Shown: positions 47,511 to 57,360 of the stretch, piece after piece | How positions within the stretch are numbered: position 1 is the first letter of the stretch | How the letters are laid out: each line of letters begins with the position of its first letter | DNA from: JADJOY01 sp016713535 [NCBI: Deltaproteobacteria bacterium] | Lineage (GTDB): Bacteria > JADJOY01 | Direction of reading: 5' to 3' | Assembly: GCA_016713535.1 (NCBI GenBank) | Contig: JADJOY010000001.1 | Coordinates: 538,640 to 602,639 of the forward strand | DNA: 64,000 bases | Translations under genes and position numbers: made by a program | The notes under the pieces: model-generated | Seen by the model: only the letters and a program-made list of their open reading frames with translations | Told to the model about the DNA's origin: nothing | The model's database searches: none

Positions 47511-47557
47511 TCTTGACACACGGTCCCCGCTCGGCCACCTTACGGATTTCTCGCGCT

Positions 47558-47594
47558 GTTTAGTTAATGAAACAAGAGGTTCGATTAACTGAAC
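47558..47594. promoter_or_regulatory. Candidate operator of the XRE-cupin regulator
   Basis: GTTTAGTTAAT (47558-47568) and ATTAACTGAAC (47584-47594) form an inverted repeat matching at 10 of 11 positions with a 15-base spacer. It ends 33 bases before the regulator's GTG start, in an A+T-rich patch that stands out. The placement suits autoregulation; binding is inferred. Confidence 0.55.
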
Positions 47595-47627
47595 TCGGCG
47601 AGCAGGGGAGCTGGGCGAGGGCGAGGC

Positions 47628-48170
47628 GTGGCGCAGGAGATCGGCGAGAGGATCAAGACCCTCCGGCTATCGAGTCAGTTGACGCTGGAAGAGCTCGCCG
47701 CGCGGTCGAACCTCACCAAGGGGTTCATCTCGCAGGTCGAGCGCGACCTCACGTCCATCTCGCTCGAGAACCTGACGCTCATCCTCTCGGCGCTCGACAC
47801 GAGCCTGGCCGAGTTCTTCGCGGAGGAAGAGGAGAAGCCGGTCGTCTTTCGCAGGCCGGATCGCCGTTCGATGGAGTGGGGCGGGGTCCAGAACCTCGAG
47901 GTGCTGGTGCCGGGAGGCACCAACCGGACGATGGACCCCACCGTGGTCCACCTGGCGCCCGGCGAGAGCTTCGGCTGCGAGCGGCCCCACGAAGGAGAAG
48001 AGCTGGGTTACGTGCTGAGCGGCAGCGTGCGGCTCAAGGTGGCCAAGAAGAGCTGGGTCCTGAAGCCCGGCGAGTGCTTCTACTACCGCGCCAACCGCCA
48101 CCACGAGCTCCGCAACGAAGGAAACCACGCGGCGCAGGTCCTGTGGATCGCATCACCGCCGCGACTGTGA
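47628..48170 (+). CDS. XRE-family regulator with C-terminal cupin (PuuR-like)
   Basis: 180 residues. An N-terminal HTH (about 5-60: IGERIKTLRLSSQLTLEELA, LTKGFISQVERDLTSISLEN) precedes a cupin sensor domain (VVHLAPGESFGCERPHEGEE, LGYVLSGSVRLKV, LKPGECFYYRANRHHELRN). This architecture is that of PuuR and related regulators sensing polyamines or amino-acid derivatives. It lies immediately upstream of speD and speE, so control of spermidine synthesis is the likely job. GTG start at 47628. An inverted repeat upstream is a candidate binding site. Confidence 0.85.
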   Translation: MAQEIGERIKTLRLSSQLTLEELAARSNLTKGFISQVERDLTSISLENLTLILSALDTSLAEFFAEEEEKPVVFRRPDRRSMEWGGVQNLEVLVPGGTNRTMDPTVVHLAPGESFGCERPHEGEELGYVLSGSVRLKVAKKSWVLKPGECFYYRANRHHELRNEGNHAAQVLWIASPPRL

Positions 48171-48262
48171 GGGATCGGACGAGCATTCGGTGGAAGGTGA
48201 CCAGGTTCCGGGGCAGTGGGGCTCCGGCGTCGTGACCGAACACCATTGGGAGGATGGACCTG

Positions 48263-48670
48263 ATGAAAGCGCTTGGGCGCCATCTCTTGGTGGAGTACAG
48301 CGGCTGCGATCGCGCGACGCTGGAGGAAGTTTCCCGGATTCAGGCCCTCATGGAGGAGGCCGCGCGGGTGTCGGGCGCGACCATCGTCCAGACCTGCTTC
48401 CATCAGTTCAACCCGTTCGGAGTGAGCGGGGTGGTGGTGATCTCCGAGAGCCATCTCGCGATCCACACCTGGCCCGAGCACGGCTACGCCTCGGTGGACA
48501 TCTACACCTGCGGCGACACCGTGGACCCGTGGAAGGCTCACGAGTTCCTGCAGCGTGAGCTCGGCGCCGCCGACATCGAGACCAACGAGCTCTTCCGCGG
48601 TCAGCTCGGCGACGATCCCACGCCGACGAGCTACGGCAAGACCGCGCTGCCGATCGTCCTTCACTCCTGA
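48263..48670 (+). CDS. speD: S-adenosylmethionine decarboxylase proenzyme
   Basis: 135 residues, class 1B pyruvoyl enzyme giving decarboxylated AdoMet for spermidine synthesis. The self-cleavage site is Ser in [18 protein letters not shown], and the catalytic Cys in [10 protein letters not shown] is present. ATG 48263 has GGGAGG at 9 bases; ATG 48254 is too close to that site. Followed by speE. Confidence 0.95.
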   Translation: MKALGRHLLVEYSGCDRATLEEVSRIQALMEEAARVSGATIVQTCFHQFNPFGVSGVVVISESHLAIHTWPEHGYASVDIYTCGDTVDPWKAHEFLQRELGAADIETNELFRGQLGDDPTPTSYGKTALPIVLHS

Positions 48671-48790
48671 TCGTCGAGCCACCGTCGGCGCGGCCCGTCC
48701 GCGCCGACGCGGCTTCCCACCCCTCGCGTCCGACGTCGCGCACGGCCCCGCCCCGAAGGCGTGGCGCGGCACGACCCTGGAGGTTCCGCC

Positions 48791-49631
48791 ATGGAGCTGT
48801 GGTTCACCGAGGCCCATCCGTCGTCGCACCGCGGGCTCACCTTCCGGGTGCGCCGCGTGCTCGAGTCGAAGCAGAGCCGCTACCAGCAGATCGACATCCT
48901 CGAGACCGAGGATGGCGAGCGGCTCTTCGTCCTCGACGGCATGGTGATGCTCACCACGCGCGACGAGTTCGTCTATCACGAGATGCTCGCCCACGTGGCG
49001 CTCTTCGCCCACCCGGCGCCCCGGCGCGTGCTCATCATCGGCGGCGGCGACGGCGGCACCGCTCGCGAGGCGATCAAGCACCCCACCGTCGAGCACGTCG
49101 ACCTCGTCGACATCGACGATGACGTCTTCGAGCTCTCGCGCCGCCATCTGCCCGAGACCGCGTGCTCGTTCGACGACCCCCGCGTCCACCTGCGCGCCGA
49201 GGACGGCGCCGCGTTCGTGCGCGACGCCAAGGTGCCCTACGACGTGGTGCTGGTCGACTCGACCGAGCCGATCGGCCCCGGCGCCGGTGCTCTTCAGCGC
49301 CGACTTCCACCGCGACATCCACCGCGCGCTGACGCCCGACGGGATCATGGCGTGTCAGAGCGACACGCCGTTCTTCGACGGCGACACCATCCGCGCCCTG
49401 CACGCGGCGGTGCGGCCCATCTACCGCTCGCTCCACCTCTACCTGGCGGCGGTGCCCGTCTACCCGAGCGGGCTGTGGAGCTTCACCCTCGGCACCAAGG
49501 GCGGCGCCGCCGGCGTGCGTCCCAAGGCGCTCCGGACTCCGCCCGCCGACTGGAGGCTCCGCTACTACAGCGCGGAGATCCACGATGCCTGCTTCGCGCT
49601 GCCGCCCTTCGCGGCCGAGCTCACTCGCTGA
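48791..49631 (+). CDS. speE: Spermidine synthase, frameshifted
   Basis: Aminopropyltransferase using putrescine and decarboxylated AdoMet. The N-terminal beta domain (MELWFTEAHPSSHRGLTFRV, ETEDGERLFVLDGMVMLTTR) and Rossmann core (VLIIGGGDGGTAREAIKH, VDLVDIDDDVF, VVLVDSTEPIGP) are intact. One extra base in the CCCC near 49280 shifts the frame; the sense resumes VLFSADFHRDIHRAL and ends at 49631. Restored length is about 279 residues. ATG 48791 follows GGAGG at seven bases. Forms a module with speD and the XRE-cupin regulator. Confidence 0.88.
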
Positions 49632-49684
49632 AGCCTGGAGGACGGTGGGCTGTTACAGATTGCTTTCGGAAATGATCACAAGTT

Positions 49685-49743
49685 GCCGCTGAAAATCCAC
49701 ACTTTCCGCCATGGAAAAGTGCAACATTCAGCTTTCAGCCGGC
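49685..49743. terminator. Nested stem-loop after speE
   Basis: Outer stem GCCGCTGAAA with TTTCAGCCGGC, inner stem CACTTTCC with GGAAAAGTG (one bulge each), in an unusually A+T-rich patch between convergent speE and a minus-strand methyltransferase. A run of six T follows at 49768-49773. Probably a bidirectional terminator. Confidence 0.4.
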
Positions 49744-49776
49744 GCGGTGTCGCGCACGAAATGCGGCTTTTTTGGC

Positions 49777-50576
49777 TCACAAAGGCACCGCAACGACCGT
49801 GATGACCCAGTCGCGGGCACTCGGCCGCCCCCTGACTCGACCAAAGGGAACGATGGCGCCGACCCGAAGGCCGGCTTCGGCGAGCGCTAGCCCGATCTCC
49901 CGCGGGAAGAAGAAACCGCATCGGGTGGGTCTCGATGACGCGCTCGACGCGGCGCCGGCCCGCGAAGCGCTCCGTCTCGAAGGTGATGGCCACGGTCTGC
50001 GCCAGCTCGTCGAGGGCGCAGCGGGTGTGGCGCAGCATCCGCTCGCCGTCACCCGGTGGCCACGGTCTTGGTGCGATCGCGGGGCGGGTCGGCGAGGACC
50101 GCGGGGCCGTACCAGACGTCGAAGACGAAGAGCCCGCACGGCGCCAGGTGGGCGGCGGCGGTGGCGAGGGCGCCGGCGAGATCGGCGTCGCCGACCTGGT
50201 AGCCGATCACGGCGAACATCGAGATCACCGCGTCGAAGCGCCGCTCGAGGCGCACCGAGCGCACGTCGCCGTGCACCACGTCGGCGACGATCCCCGCCGC
50301 CGCGGCCTTCGCCCGATACGCGGCGAGCATCCCGGGCGAGCGGTCGACGCCTGTCACGCGCAGGCCCTTGCGAGCCAGGATCAGGTCGTGGCCGCCAGTG
50401 CCACACCCGAGCGACAGCACCGAGCGCACCCGCCTAGCGCCGAAGCGCGCGAACAGCCGCTCCAGGTAGCGGCACTCGGCGGCGTAGTCCTTGTCGGCGT
50501 AGAGCTCGTCGTAGAGCGCCGCGTAGCGCTCGCCGAACGGCGCCCGTGGGGCACGCCGGCGTGCCGGGTCAGCCAC
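49777..50576 (-). CDS. Class I SAM methyltransferase, frameshifted
   Basis: Motif I reads SVLSLGCGTGGHDLILARKG, then VTGVDRSPGMLAAYR, FDAVISMFAVIGYQ and LFVFDVWYGPAVL. Two single extra bases interrupt it: near 50050, after which DGERMLRHTRCALDELAQTV continues, and near 49910, after which FPREIGLALAEAGLRVG leads to the stop at 49777. Restored length is about 265 residues. The start at 50576 overlaps the upstream aminotransferase stop by 8 bases. Resembles N-methyltransferases that act on amino-sugar nucleotides, which fits its neighbour. Confidence 0.72.
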
Positions 50577-51726
50577 GGCGCCCGATCGTGGCGATGGCCT
50601 CGCACACGTAGGCGACGTCGTCGTCCGTGAGCGCCGGGCTCGAGGGCAGGTAGAGCCCCTCGGCGGCCAGCCGATCGGACACCAGGAAGGACCGGCGCTC
50701 GTCGGGCCGGGCGCGCAGGTAGGGCGGCTGCACGTGCATCGGGCGAAAGAAGGGGCGCGTCTCGACGCCGCGCCCGGCGAGCTCGCGCGCGAGCTCGTCG
50801 CGGGTCGCGCCGAAACGCTCCGGGTCGACCCTGATCGCGAACATCCAGTGCACGTTCCTGGCTCCGGCGCGCTCGATCGGCAGTCGCACGCCCGGGACGG
50901 CGGCGAGGCGCGCGGCGTAGCGGCGCGCGGTGGCGCGGCGCCGCTCGACCAGTGCGTCGGCGCGCTCGAGCTGGGCCAGCCCGAGCGCCGCCTGCACGTT
51001 GGTGAGGCGGTAGTTGAAGCCGATCTCCTCGTGGAAGTAGTCGCGCGGCGCGTCGAGCGGAAAGCACAGGTTGCGCAGGTAGCGGCAGCGCTCGGCGAGG
51101 CGCTCGTTCGAGGTCACCACCATGCCGCCCTCGCCGGTGGTGAGGATCTTGTTGGCGTAGAAACTGAACGATGCGACGTCGCCGAGCGCGCCAGCTCGCC
51201 GCCCGCGCCACTCGGCGCCGTGCGCCTCGGCGGCGTCCTCGACGATCGCGGCGCCCGAGCCCGCGGTGGCGGCGCGCAGCGCCTCGACGTCGCAGGGGTG
51301 GCCGTAGGTGTGGACGGCGATCACCGCCTTGGTGCGCGGCCCGACCGCCTCCGCGACCCGAGCCGGGTCGAGGTTCCCGGTGTCCGGCTCGACGTCCACG
51401 GCGACCGGCGTGGCGCCGCAGTAGAGCACCGCGAAGAGCACGGCCACCATCGCGAAGTCGGGGATCACCACCTCGTCGCCGGGGCCGACGTCGAGCGCCC
51501 GGAGCGCGAGATGGAGCGCGGCCGTTCCGTTCGACACGCCTACCCCGTGCGCTGCGCCGCACCAGCTCGCGAAGCCCTTCTCGAAGGCCGCGACCGCGGG
51601 GCCCACCGACGAGATCCAGCCGTCGCGCACCGCTTGCGCGACGTAGCGCTCCTCGTGGCCGTCGAGGAGCGGCACGCACACCGGGATCTTGCGCGGCGCG
51701 GGCGAAGGCTTGGACGCGGCGCTCAT
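50569..51726 (-). CDS. DegT/DnrJ/EryC1/StrS sugar aminotransferase
   Basis: 385 residues. PLP enzyme converting a keto-sugar nucleotide to an amino sugar. VGVSNGTAALHLALRAL, AAIVEDAAEAHGAEW and the PLP lysine in FSFYANKILTTGEGGMV are complete. GFNYRLTNVQAALGLAQLER is the family dimer motif. Resembles perosamine-synthase-like enzymes. The stop overlaps the methyltransferase and the start overlaps the cupin gene by 4 bases, a coupled amino-sugar unit. Confidence 0.9.
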   Translation of the reverse strand: MSAASKPSPAPRKIPVCVPLLDGHEERYVAQAVRDGWISSVGPAVAAFEKGFASWCGAAHGVGVSNGTAALHLALRALDVGPGDEVVIPDFAMVAVLFAVLYCGATPVAVDVEPDTGNLDPARVAEAVGPRTKAVIAVHTYGHPCDVEALRAATAGSGAAIVEDAAEAHGAEWRGRRAGALGDVASFSFYANKILTTGEGGMVVTSNERLAERCRYLRNLCFPLDAPRDYFHEEIGFNYRLTNVQAALGLAQLERADALVERRRATARRYAARLAAVPGVRLPIERAGARNVHWMFAIRVDPERFGATRDELARELAGRGVETRPFFRPMHVQPPYLRARPDERRSFLVSDRLAAEGLYLPSSPALTDDDVAYVCEAIATIGRRG

Positions 51727-52127
51727 CGCGGCTCGAAGCGCTCCTTGTCCTCGACGCCCGCGTACGGGCCTTGCTTGACCTCGATGATCTCGGTGGGCTC
51801 GAGCATCGTGAAGCCGTGGCCGCCGGCGGCGAGCAGGATCACGTCGCCGGCGCCGAGCTCCACCGCGCCGAGCGCGGCGCGCTCGGGCGAGTAGAGATCG
51901 ACCCGCATGCGCCCCGACCTGACGAACAGCACCTCCAGCGTGTGCACCACCTCGCGCGGCACGTCCTTGTGGACGTGGGGCGGGATCACGTAGCCCGCCG
52001 GCCGCGCCATCGCCGCGAGCTGCTGCGAGAAGTCGTTGGGGGTGAAGAACTCGATCCCCTCCGGCTGGTGTGCGCGCGGAACCACGATCGCGATCAGCCG
52101 GCCCTCGTGCTCGATGCGACGGATCAT
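51723..52127 (-). CDS. Cupin-domain protein in sugar cluster
   Basis: 134 residues, single cupin: GYVIPPHVHKDVPREVVHT and LEVLFVRSGRMRVDLY supply the His/Glu metal set, and LGAGDVILLAAGGHGFTML the second motif. Relatives near sugar aminotransferases may be sugar isomerases or binding proteins; none is proven here. ATG at 52127. Just upstream (23 bases) lies a remnant of an asnB 3' end. Confidence 0.7.
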   Translation of the reverse strand: MIRRIEHEGRLIAIVVPRAHQPEGIEFFTPNDFSQQLAAMARPAGYVIPPHVHKDVPREVVHTLEVLFVRSGRMRVDLYSPERAALGAVELGAGDVILLAAGGHGFTMLEPTEIIEVKQGPYAGVEDKERFEPR

Positions 52128-52149
52128 GGGGGAGAGTTGCGTCGGGAGC

Positions 52150-52242
52150 TCAGCGAGGGGCGGCGGCGGGCGGCACGGAGTCGATCCACATCCGGTACCA
52201 CAGCTCGAGCATGAGCATCGCCCAGATCGGCGTGTGGTGCGA
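52150..52242 (-). pseudogene. Remnant: duplicated 3' end of asparagine synthase
   Basis: Encodes about 30 C-terminal residues (HHTPIWAMLMLELWYRMWID) ending in TGA at 52150-52152. 52178-52242 matches 53423-53487, inside the asnB C-terminus, at 64 of 65 bases; beyond that the last codons differ. So two asnB-like copies existed or the end was duplicated and edited. The two copies flank the opposite-strand SGNH gene. Confidence 0.75.
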
Positions 52243-52373
52243 GCCGGGCGCCCGCTGGGGGCGGCTGCCGGTTCGAGCTATCGTTCCCGCCGGTCAGCTA
52301 CCTCCCACCGGATTGCCGCTCGCGATCGCCGATCGCGAGCGGCGCATGTGCCTTCCCCGCGCTGGACTTCTCG

Positions 52374-53374
52374 ATGACACCCACTCGAGTGGCCGCCAGG
52401 CTGGCGGCGCTCTCCCTGATGGGACTCCTCGCCTTGGCCCTGGCCGAGGTGGCTCTGCGCATCACCGGCGCCGGGGAGATCCCGGCGGAACTGGCGCGCA
52501 GCGCCGTGGAGGTGGACGGAGCGACGCACGCCTACCGATGGCAAGGGAAGGTGCACGTCGAAAACCGTTGGGGGTTTCGCTGGATCCCGCCGCTACCTCG
52601 GAAGGGGGATCGACCCCGGATCCTGGCCGTGGGTGACTCGTTGACCTATGGCCTGGGGTCGCCGCCGACGAGACCTGGCCCGCGGTGCTGGAGGCGACGA
52701 CGGGTTACGAGGTCGTCAACTTCGGACGCTGCGCGGCATCGAGCCAGGACGTCCTCGAGAACGTCCGATCCGCATTCGGGCCGGTCGAGCATGCGCATCT
52801 CAACCTGCCCCCGGAGCTCGCTTCCCTCTCGGCGAGACCATCGGTCAAGCGCTGGCGCTACGAAGCCCTACGCCCGGACCGCATCGTCTACGCCGTCTGC
52901 CTCAACGACCTGCTCCCGTCGGGACTCGGCGAGCCCGAGCCCCCCGACAACGCCTGCACCCGCCGGTGGCGAGTCTGCAAGCTCGTCAGCCAAGGCTTGT
53001 TCCGAGCCACGTCGCCAGACTTCGAACAGGACATCCATCGCCGGGGTTCGCTCGAGCGCTTCTCTCACGACGTTCGCGAGATGAATCAGGTCGCGATCGA
53101 CAACGGGCTACCGCCCGTGCTCGCGATGGTGGTCACGCAGTCGCCGGGAAGGCTCCTCGACCTGATCGGCGAGGTCGAGGCGGTGATGACCGCCGCGAAC
53201 ATGGAGGTCATTCCCGCCGCCACTTACACGCACGGCCACGAAGGCGAGCTGTGGACCGTCTCGCGGTGGGAGGGCCACCCCAACGCCGACGCGCACCGCC
53301 GCTTCGCCGAGCAGCTCGCACGGGCGCTGAAGCCCATCCAGAGTTGTTGCGCACCCGTCCAGGAAGGTCGCTGA
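52374..53374 (+). CDS. SGNH/GDSL hydrolase-like protein, frameshifted
   Basis: N-terminal membrane/signal segment (LAALSLMGLLALALAEVALR), then ILAVGDSLTYG with the SGNH block I serine, VYAVCLNDLLPS (Asn block) and a C-terminal HPNADAHRRFAE with Asp and His. One base is missing near 52658, after which DETWPAVLEATTGYEVVNFG continues. Restored length is about 333 residues. Such proteins often act as O-acetylesterases or acetyl-transfer partners on extracellular polysaccharides. It is the only plus-strand gene within the minus-strand cluster. Confidence 0.72.
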
Positions 53375-53394
53375 CCGGCCTTCGCGCCGCCGGG

Positions 53395-55326
53395 TCAGCG
53401 CGGCGGGACGAGCGGCGGCGGCGAGTCGATCCACATCCGGTACCACAGCTCGAGCATGAGCATCGCCCAGATCCGCGTGTGGTGCGACCGACGCGAGGTG
53501 ACGTGCTCGTCCACGATCCGCTCCACCCACGCGGGGCGGAAGAGCCCGCGGCTTCGGGCCGTGCCGTCGAGGAGCGTGTCGCGAACCATCGGCGCGAGCT
53601 CGCCGCGGAACCAGTGATCGATCGGCACTCCGAAGCCCATCTTGGGGCGATAGAGGAGCTCGCGTGGCAGGTGCGGTTCCATCGCCTGAGCAGGGACTTG
53701 GCGCCGCCGCGCATCTTCTCCTCGACCGGGATGGTGGCCGCCCACTCCATGAGCACGTGGTCGAGGAGCGGCGAGCGGGCCTCGAGGCGAGTGCGCCATG
53801 CTCGCGATGTCGACCTTCACGAGCAGGTCGTCGGGCAAGTAGGTGTGCAGGTCCGCCCACGAGGCGCCGCAGTCAGTGTCGGGGCGGCGGCGAAGAAGTC
53901 GGGTCGAGCAGAGCCAGCGTCGACTCGCCGAGGAGGGGGCGCAGGCGCCGGTCCGTAGCCCGCGTCCTTGTCGTCGTCGTGGAAGTAGACGATCGATGGC
54001 GCGTAGAACTGCGCCGCCGTGGTGCCCCACGTGCGCAGCAAGCGGCGCGCGATCCGCACCACCGGGATGCGCGCGGTGAAGCCCGGGAACGCGCGGCTCA
54101 CGCCGGCTGCGATCCTGCGCAACACCTCGGGTGGCGCCCGCGCTGGTCCTGCGCCCAGCAGCGGTCGTAGCGCGGGTAGCCGAGGAAGCTCTCGTCGCCG
54201 CCGTCGCCGTTGAGGGCGACCGTCACCTTGCGGCGTGCGATCTGGGACACGTAGTACGTGGGGACCGCCGACGAGTCGGCGAACGGCTCGCCGTAGTGCC
54301 ACACGAGCTTCGGGATCACGTCGGCGGCGTCGGGCTCGACGACCAGCTCCTCGTGATCGGTGGCGTAGCGCTCCGCGACCTGCCGCGCCCACGCGGTCTC
54401 GTCGTATTCGGCCTCGCGGAAACCGATCGAGAAGGTCTTGATGCGGCCGCCGCCGACCCGCGCCATGGTCGCCACGATCGCCGACGAGTCGACGCCTCCC
54501 GAGAGGAAGGCGCCGAGCGGGACGTCCGAGATCAGGCGCAGGCGCACGGCCTCGTCGAGCTGCGCGCCGAGCTCGGCGATGAGCTCCGCGCGTGGCCGCG
54601 GCCGGGTCTGCGTCGGATCGGGCAGCCGCGAGTAACGCACCGGTGCCGGTGGACTGGCGGTGCTCGCACTCGCGGCACCCGCCTCGATCGTGAGCAGGTG
54701 CGCGCGGGCGGCAAGGTGTGGACGCCCTCGAACGCGGTCCACGGCGAGGGGACGAACTGGAGCGTGAGGTAGTGGTGGATCGCGGTGAGATCGGCGCGGC
54801 GTGGGAAGCCCGGCCAGGTGAGGATTGCCTTGATCTCGGAGGCGAAGAGCAGCGTGCCGTCGTGCCACGCGTAGTGGAGCGGCTTCTTGCCGATGCGGTC
54901 GCGGGCGAGGACGAGGCGGCGCTGGCTCCGGTCCCAGATCGCGATCGCGAACATCCCGCGCAGCTTGGAGAAGACGTCGCGGCCCCAGCGCAGGTAGCCG
55001 TTGACGATCACCTCGGTGTCCGAGCGGCTGCGGAACGCGAAGCCCTCGCGCTCGAGCTCGGCGCGCAGCTCGAGGAAGTTGTAGATCTCGCCGTTGAAGA
55101 CGATCTGCACCTGGCCGTCAGCGCTCGCCATCGGCTGGTGGCCCGCCGGGCTCAGGTCGATCACCGCGAGCCGCGCTTGCGCGAGCCCCGCGACGCCGTC
55201 GGTCCACACCCCCGCGTCGTCCGGCCCGCGGTGGCGCTGCGCCGCGTTCATCGCCGCGAGCCGAGCCTCGAGCTCGGCCTGCGGGGGTGCCGGTGCCTGA
55301 GTCAGGAAGCCGGAGATGCCGCACAT
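53395..55326 (-). CDS. asnB: Asparagine synthase (glutamine-hydrolysing), multiply frameshifted
   Basis: Starts MCGISGFL with the Cys2 glutaminase nucleophile. Class II amidotransferase domain (HRGPDDAGVW, IVFNGEIYNF, SDTEVI) is in one frame to about 54712; the synthetase domain follows in other frames with GAFLSGGVDSSAIVATMARV (PP-loop), VTVALNGDGGDESFLGYPRY, then LHTYLPDDLLVKVDIASM and RPKMGFGVPIDHWFRGEL. At least five shifts are needed; restored length is about 644 residues, normal for the family. In sugar clusters such proteins can amidate uronic acids or other carboxylates instead of making asparagine. Confidence 0.78.
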
Positions 55327-55363
55327 GGGGTCGTGGGCAGAGGCGCGTCGAGCTGGGGACGAC

Positions 55364-56443
55364 TCAACGGGAGTCGCCGCCCGTGGCCGGTGCGGGACGA
55401 GGGGGGCGGCCGCGGATCCGGCGCACTGCCGTGAGCGCGGCCGGCCACCGTCGCTCCAGCCTGACCTTCACCGCACCGTCGAGGAAGCGCCAGCTCGCCC
55501 GAGCGACGATCCGCCAGGCCTCGGCCTCGCGCCATCGCGTGCGGAGGAACCGCGCAACGGAGACGCGGGGGTTGCGACATCGGCCCTGCAGGTGGTCGAG
55601 CAGCACCCACTCGATCTGCTCGTCCGTCCACCGAGCGAGCTTACGCGCTCGAGGCTGTGGCAAACCGAGCTGGCGCAGATGCGAGAGGACACCCGGCAGC
55701 GCTTCCATCCAGACCCAGGGAACCTCGCTCAACCACGACTGCCCACCGTTGAAGATCACCAGGACGGGATCGCCGACGAAATAGGACGGCCGGCCGAACA
55801 TGGCGTCCGCGATCATGAAGGTGTGCGGGAACGTCCAGCGTGGGCTCTCGAACGGTTCGCCGAGGCGGCCGTTCTCGGCGTAGCCCTGCCAGAGGGCTCG
55901 CCGAACGACGTGCATGTACATCGGAGTGCCGAGGCCGCAGCCCGCATCGAGCGCATCCTCCCAGCGGGTCAATCGGTGGCACCCGAGATCCGCTCCCGGC
56001 TCCCACCGAGGCCCCGTGTAGCCCCCGGGTGCGCGGTTCGGCCACTGGTCCTCGAACCGCGCGAACTCGAAGTTGAGCAGGATCGCGTCGAGGTTCTGGT
56101 TGTCGCGGAGGGTCTCGACCACGCGCCCGAGCGCGCCGGGGCGGAGCAGATCATCGTCGCCGAGCATCCAGACCCAGTCGCCGCGTGCCATCTCCCACGC
56201 CAGGTGGGCGATGTTCCGGATCACGCCGACGTTCTCAGGCTGCCGGTGGCGTCGGATCGGACAGGTCTCCGCGGCGGACGAGATGACCTGCGAGGTCTCG
56301 TCCGGCGAGGCGTTGTCCGAGATGCAGAGCTCGACCTGATCCCCGACCGCGACGACCTGCGGGCACAACGCATCCAGCATGACGCCCAATCGCTGGGCCC
56401 GGCTGAACGTCGGGATGCAGATCGAGAGCAGCGGCGGGCTCAC
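55364..56443 (-). CDS. Family 2 glycosyltransferase
   Basis: 359 residues. LLSICIPTFSRAQRLGVMLD, VELCISDNASPDETS, DWVWMLGDDDLLRPGAL (DxD-type metal site) and a long C-terminal region of unknown fold. GTG at 56443 overlaps the transketolase stop by 4 bases and gives the usual GT2 start; the open frame further upstream lies inside that gene. Likely transfers one of the cluster's sugars. Confidence 0.85.
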   Translation of the reverse strand: MSPPLLSICIPTFSRAQRLGVMLDALCPQVVAVGDQVELCISDNASPDETSQVISSAAETCPIRRHRQPENVGVIRNIAHLAWEMARGDWVWMLGDDDLLRPGALGRVVETLRDNQNLDAILLNFEFARFEDQWPNRAPGGYTGPRWEPGADLGCHRLTRWEDALDAGCGLGTPMYMHVVRRALWQGYAENGRLGEPFESPRWTFPHTFMIADAMFGRPSYFVGDPVLVIFNGGQSWLSEVPWVWMEALPGVLSHLRQLGLPQPRARKLARWTDEQIEWVLLDHLQGRCRNPRVSVARFLRTRWREAEAWRIVARASWRFLDGAVKVRLERRWPAALTAVRRIRGRPPRPAPATGGDSR

Positions 56444-57360
56444 GAGCCTTTCCTCAGCGCCTCGACGATCGCCTCGACGCCGAGCCCGTTGGCCTCTCGC
56501 CCCGCCTTCTGCGACACGACCTCGTGCAGACACAGATCATCCAGCCCGCCGCGCACCAACCGGGCGCGAGGCGCGGAAGCTCCGCCAGGGGTCTCGGCAA
56601 CGAGGCCGCCGAGCCCTCCGCTGCGTTGACCCTCCTCGAGCGTGTGGATGAGCGAGTGCTTCCGGGCGAGGGTCGCGACCGCGGCCGCGTCGAACGGCTT
56701 CAACCACGGCACACTGTAGACCGCGGTGTCCACCCCGAGCCCCGCGAGCTGGTTCGCGGCGTCGACGGCGGTGGGCAGCATGCTGCCGGTTGCGAGAATC
56801 GCCGGACCCCGTCCCTCTCGCACCAAAATGAGCTTGCTCGCAGGCAGCTCGGCGAGGCCGTCGCGATGCACCACGGGCTCACCGGCCTTGCCGAGTCGCA
56901 GGTAGGCGGGGCCCGGCCAGCGCACCAGCTCGCGCACCGCGAGCGCCGCCTCGACAGGATCACCGGGCGCAATCACCGCGAGTCTCGGCAGCGCGCGCAT
57001 GATCGGAATGTCCTCGAGGCCGTGGTGCGTGTAACCGAGGGAACCGTAGGTCAGTCCGGCGCCGACCGCGACCACTTTCACCGGGAGGTCGTGGTAGCAC
57101 GCGTCGTTGCGGATCTGTTCCAGGCAGCGCAGTGTCGCGAAGTTGGCGATCGAGTAGGTGAACACGACCTTGCCGGCCATCGCGAGCCCGCTCGCGATCC
57201 CCACCATGTTCTGCTCAGCCACGCCCACGTTCACGTATCGCTCGGGAAAGCGTTCGGCGAACGGCTCGAGGACAGAGAATCCGAGATCGCCCGTCAACAG
57301 CCACACCCGCGGGTCTGTGCGCGCCACCTCAACGAGGGCTTCTACGAAGGCGGTTCTCAC
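56440..57360 (-). CDS. Transketolase-like C-terminal subunit
   Basis: 306 residues covering the pyrimidine-binding and C-terminal domains: WLLTGDLGFSVLEPFAERFP, NVGVAEQNMVGIASGLAMAG with the catalytic Glu, GLTYGSLGYTHHGLEDIPIM and VTIAPGDP-like ends. It pairs with the N-terminal subunit encoded just upstream (4-base overlap). Split transketolases in sugar clusters are thought to add a two-carbon unit or supply precursors for branched sugars. Thiamine diphosphate cofactor expected. Confidence 0.87.
   Translation of the reverse strand: MRTAFVEALVEVARTDPRVWLLTGDLGFSVLEPFAERFPERYVNVGVAEQNMVGIASGLAMAGKVVFTYSIANFATLRCLEQIRNDACYHDLPVKVVAVGAGLTYGSLGYTHHGLEDIPIMRALPRLAVIAPGDPVEAALAVRELVRWPGPAYLRLGKAGEPVVHRDGLAELPASKLILVREGRGPAILATGSMLPTAVDAANQLAGLGVDTAVYSVPWLKPFDAAAVATLARKHSLIHTLEEGQRSGGLGGLVAETPGGASAPRARLVRGGLDDLCLHEVVSQKAGREANGLGVEAIVEALRKGS

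Noticed and set aside
47513-47518. Perfect TTGACA upstream of the XRE-cupin gene
   Set aside because: No acceptable -10 at 16-19 bases, and it lies at the start of the DUF218 frame.
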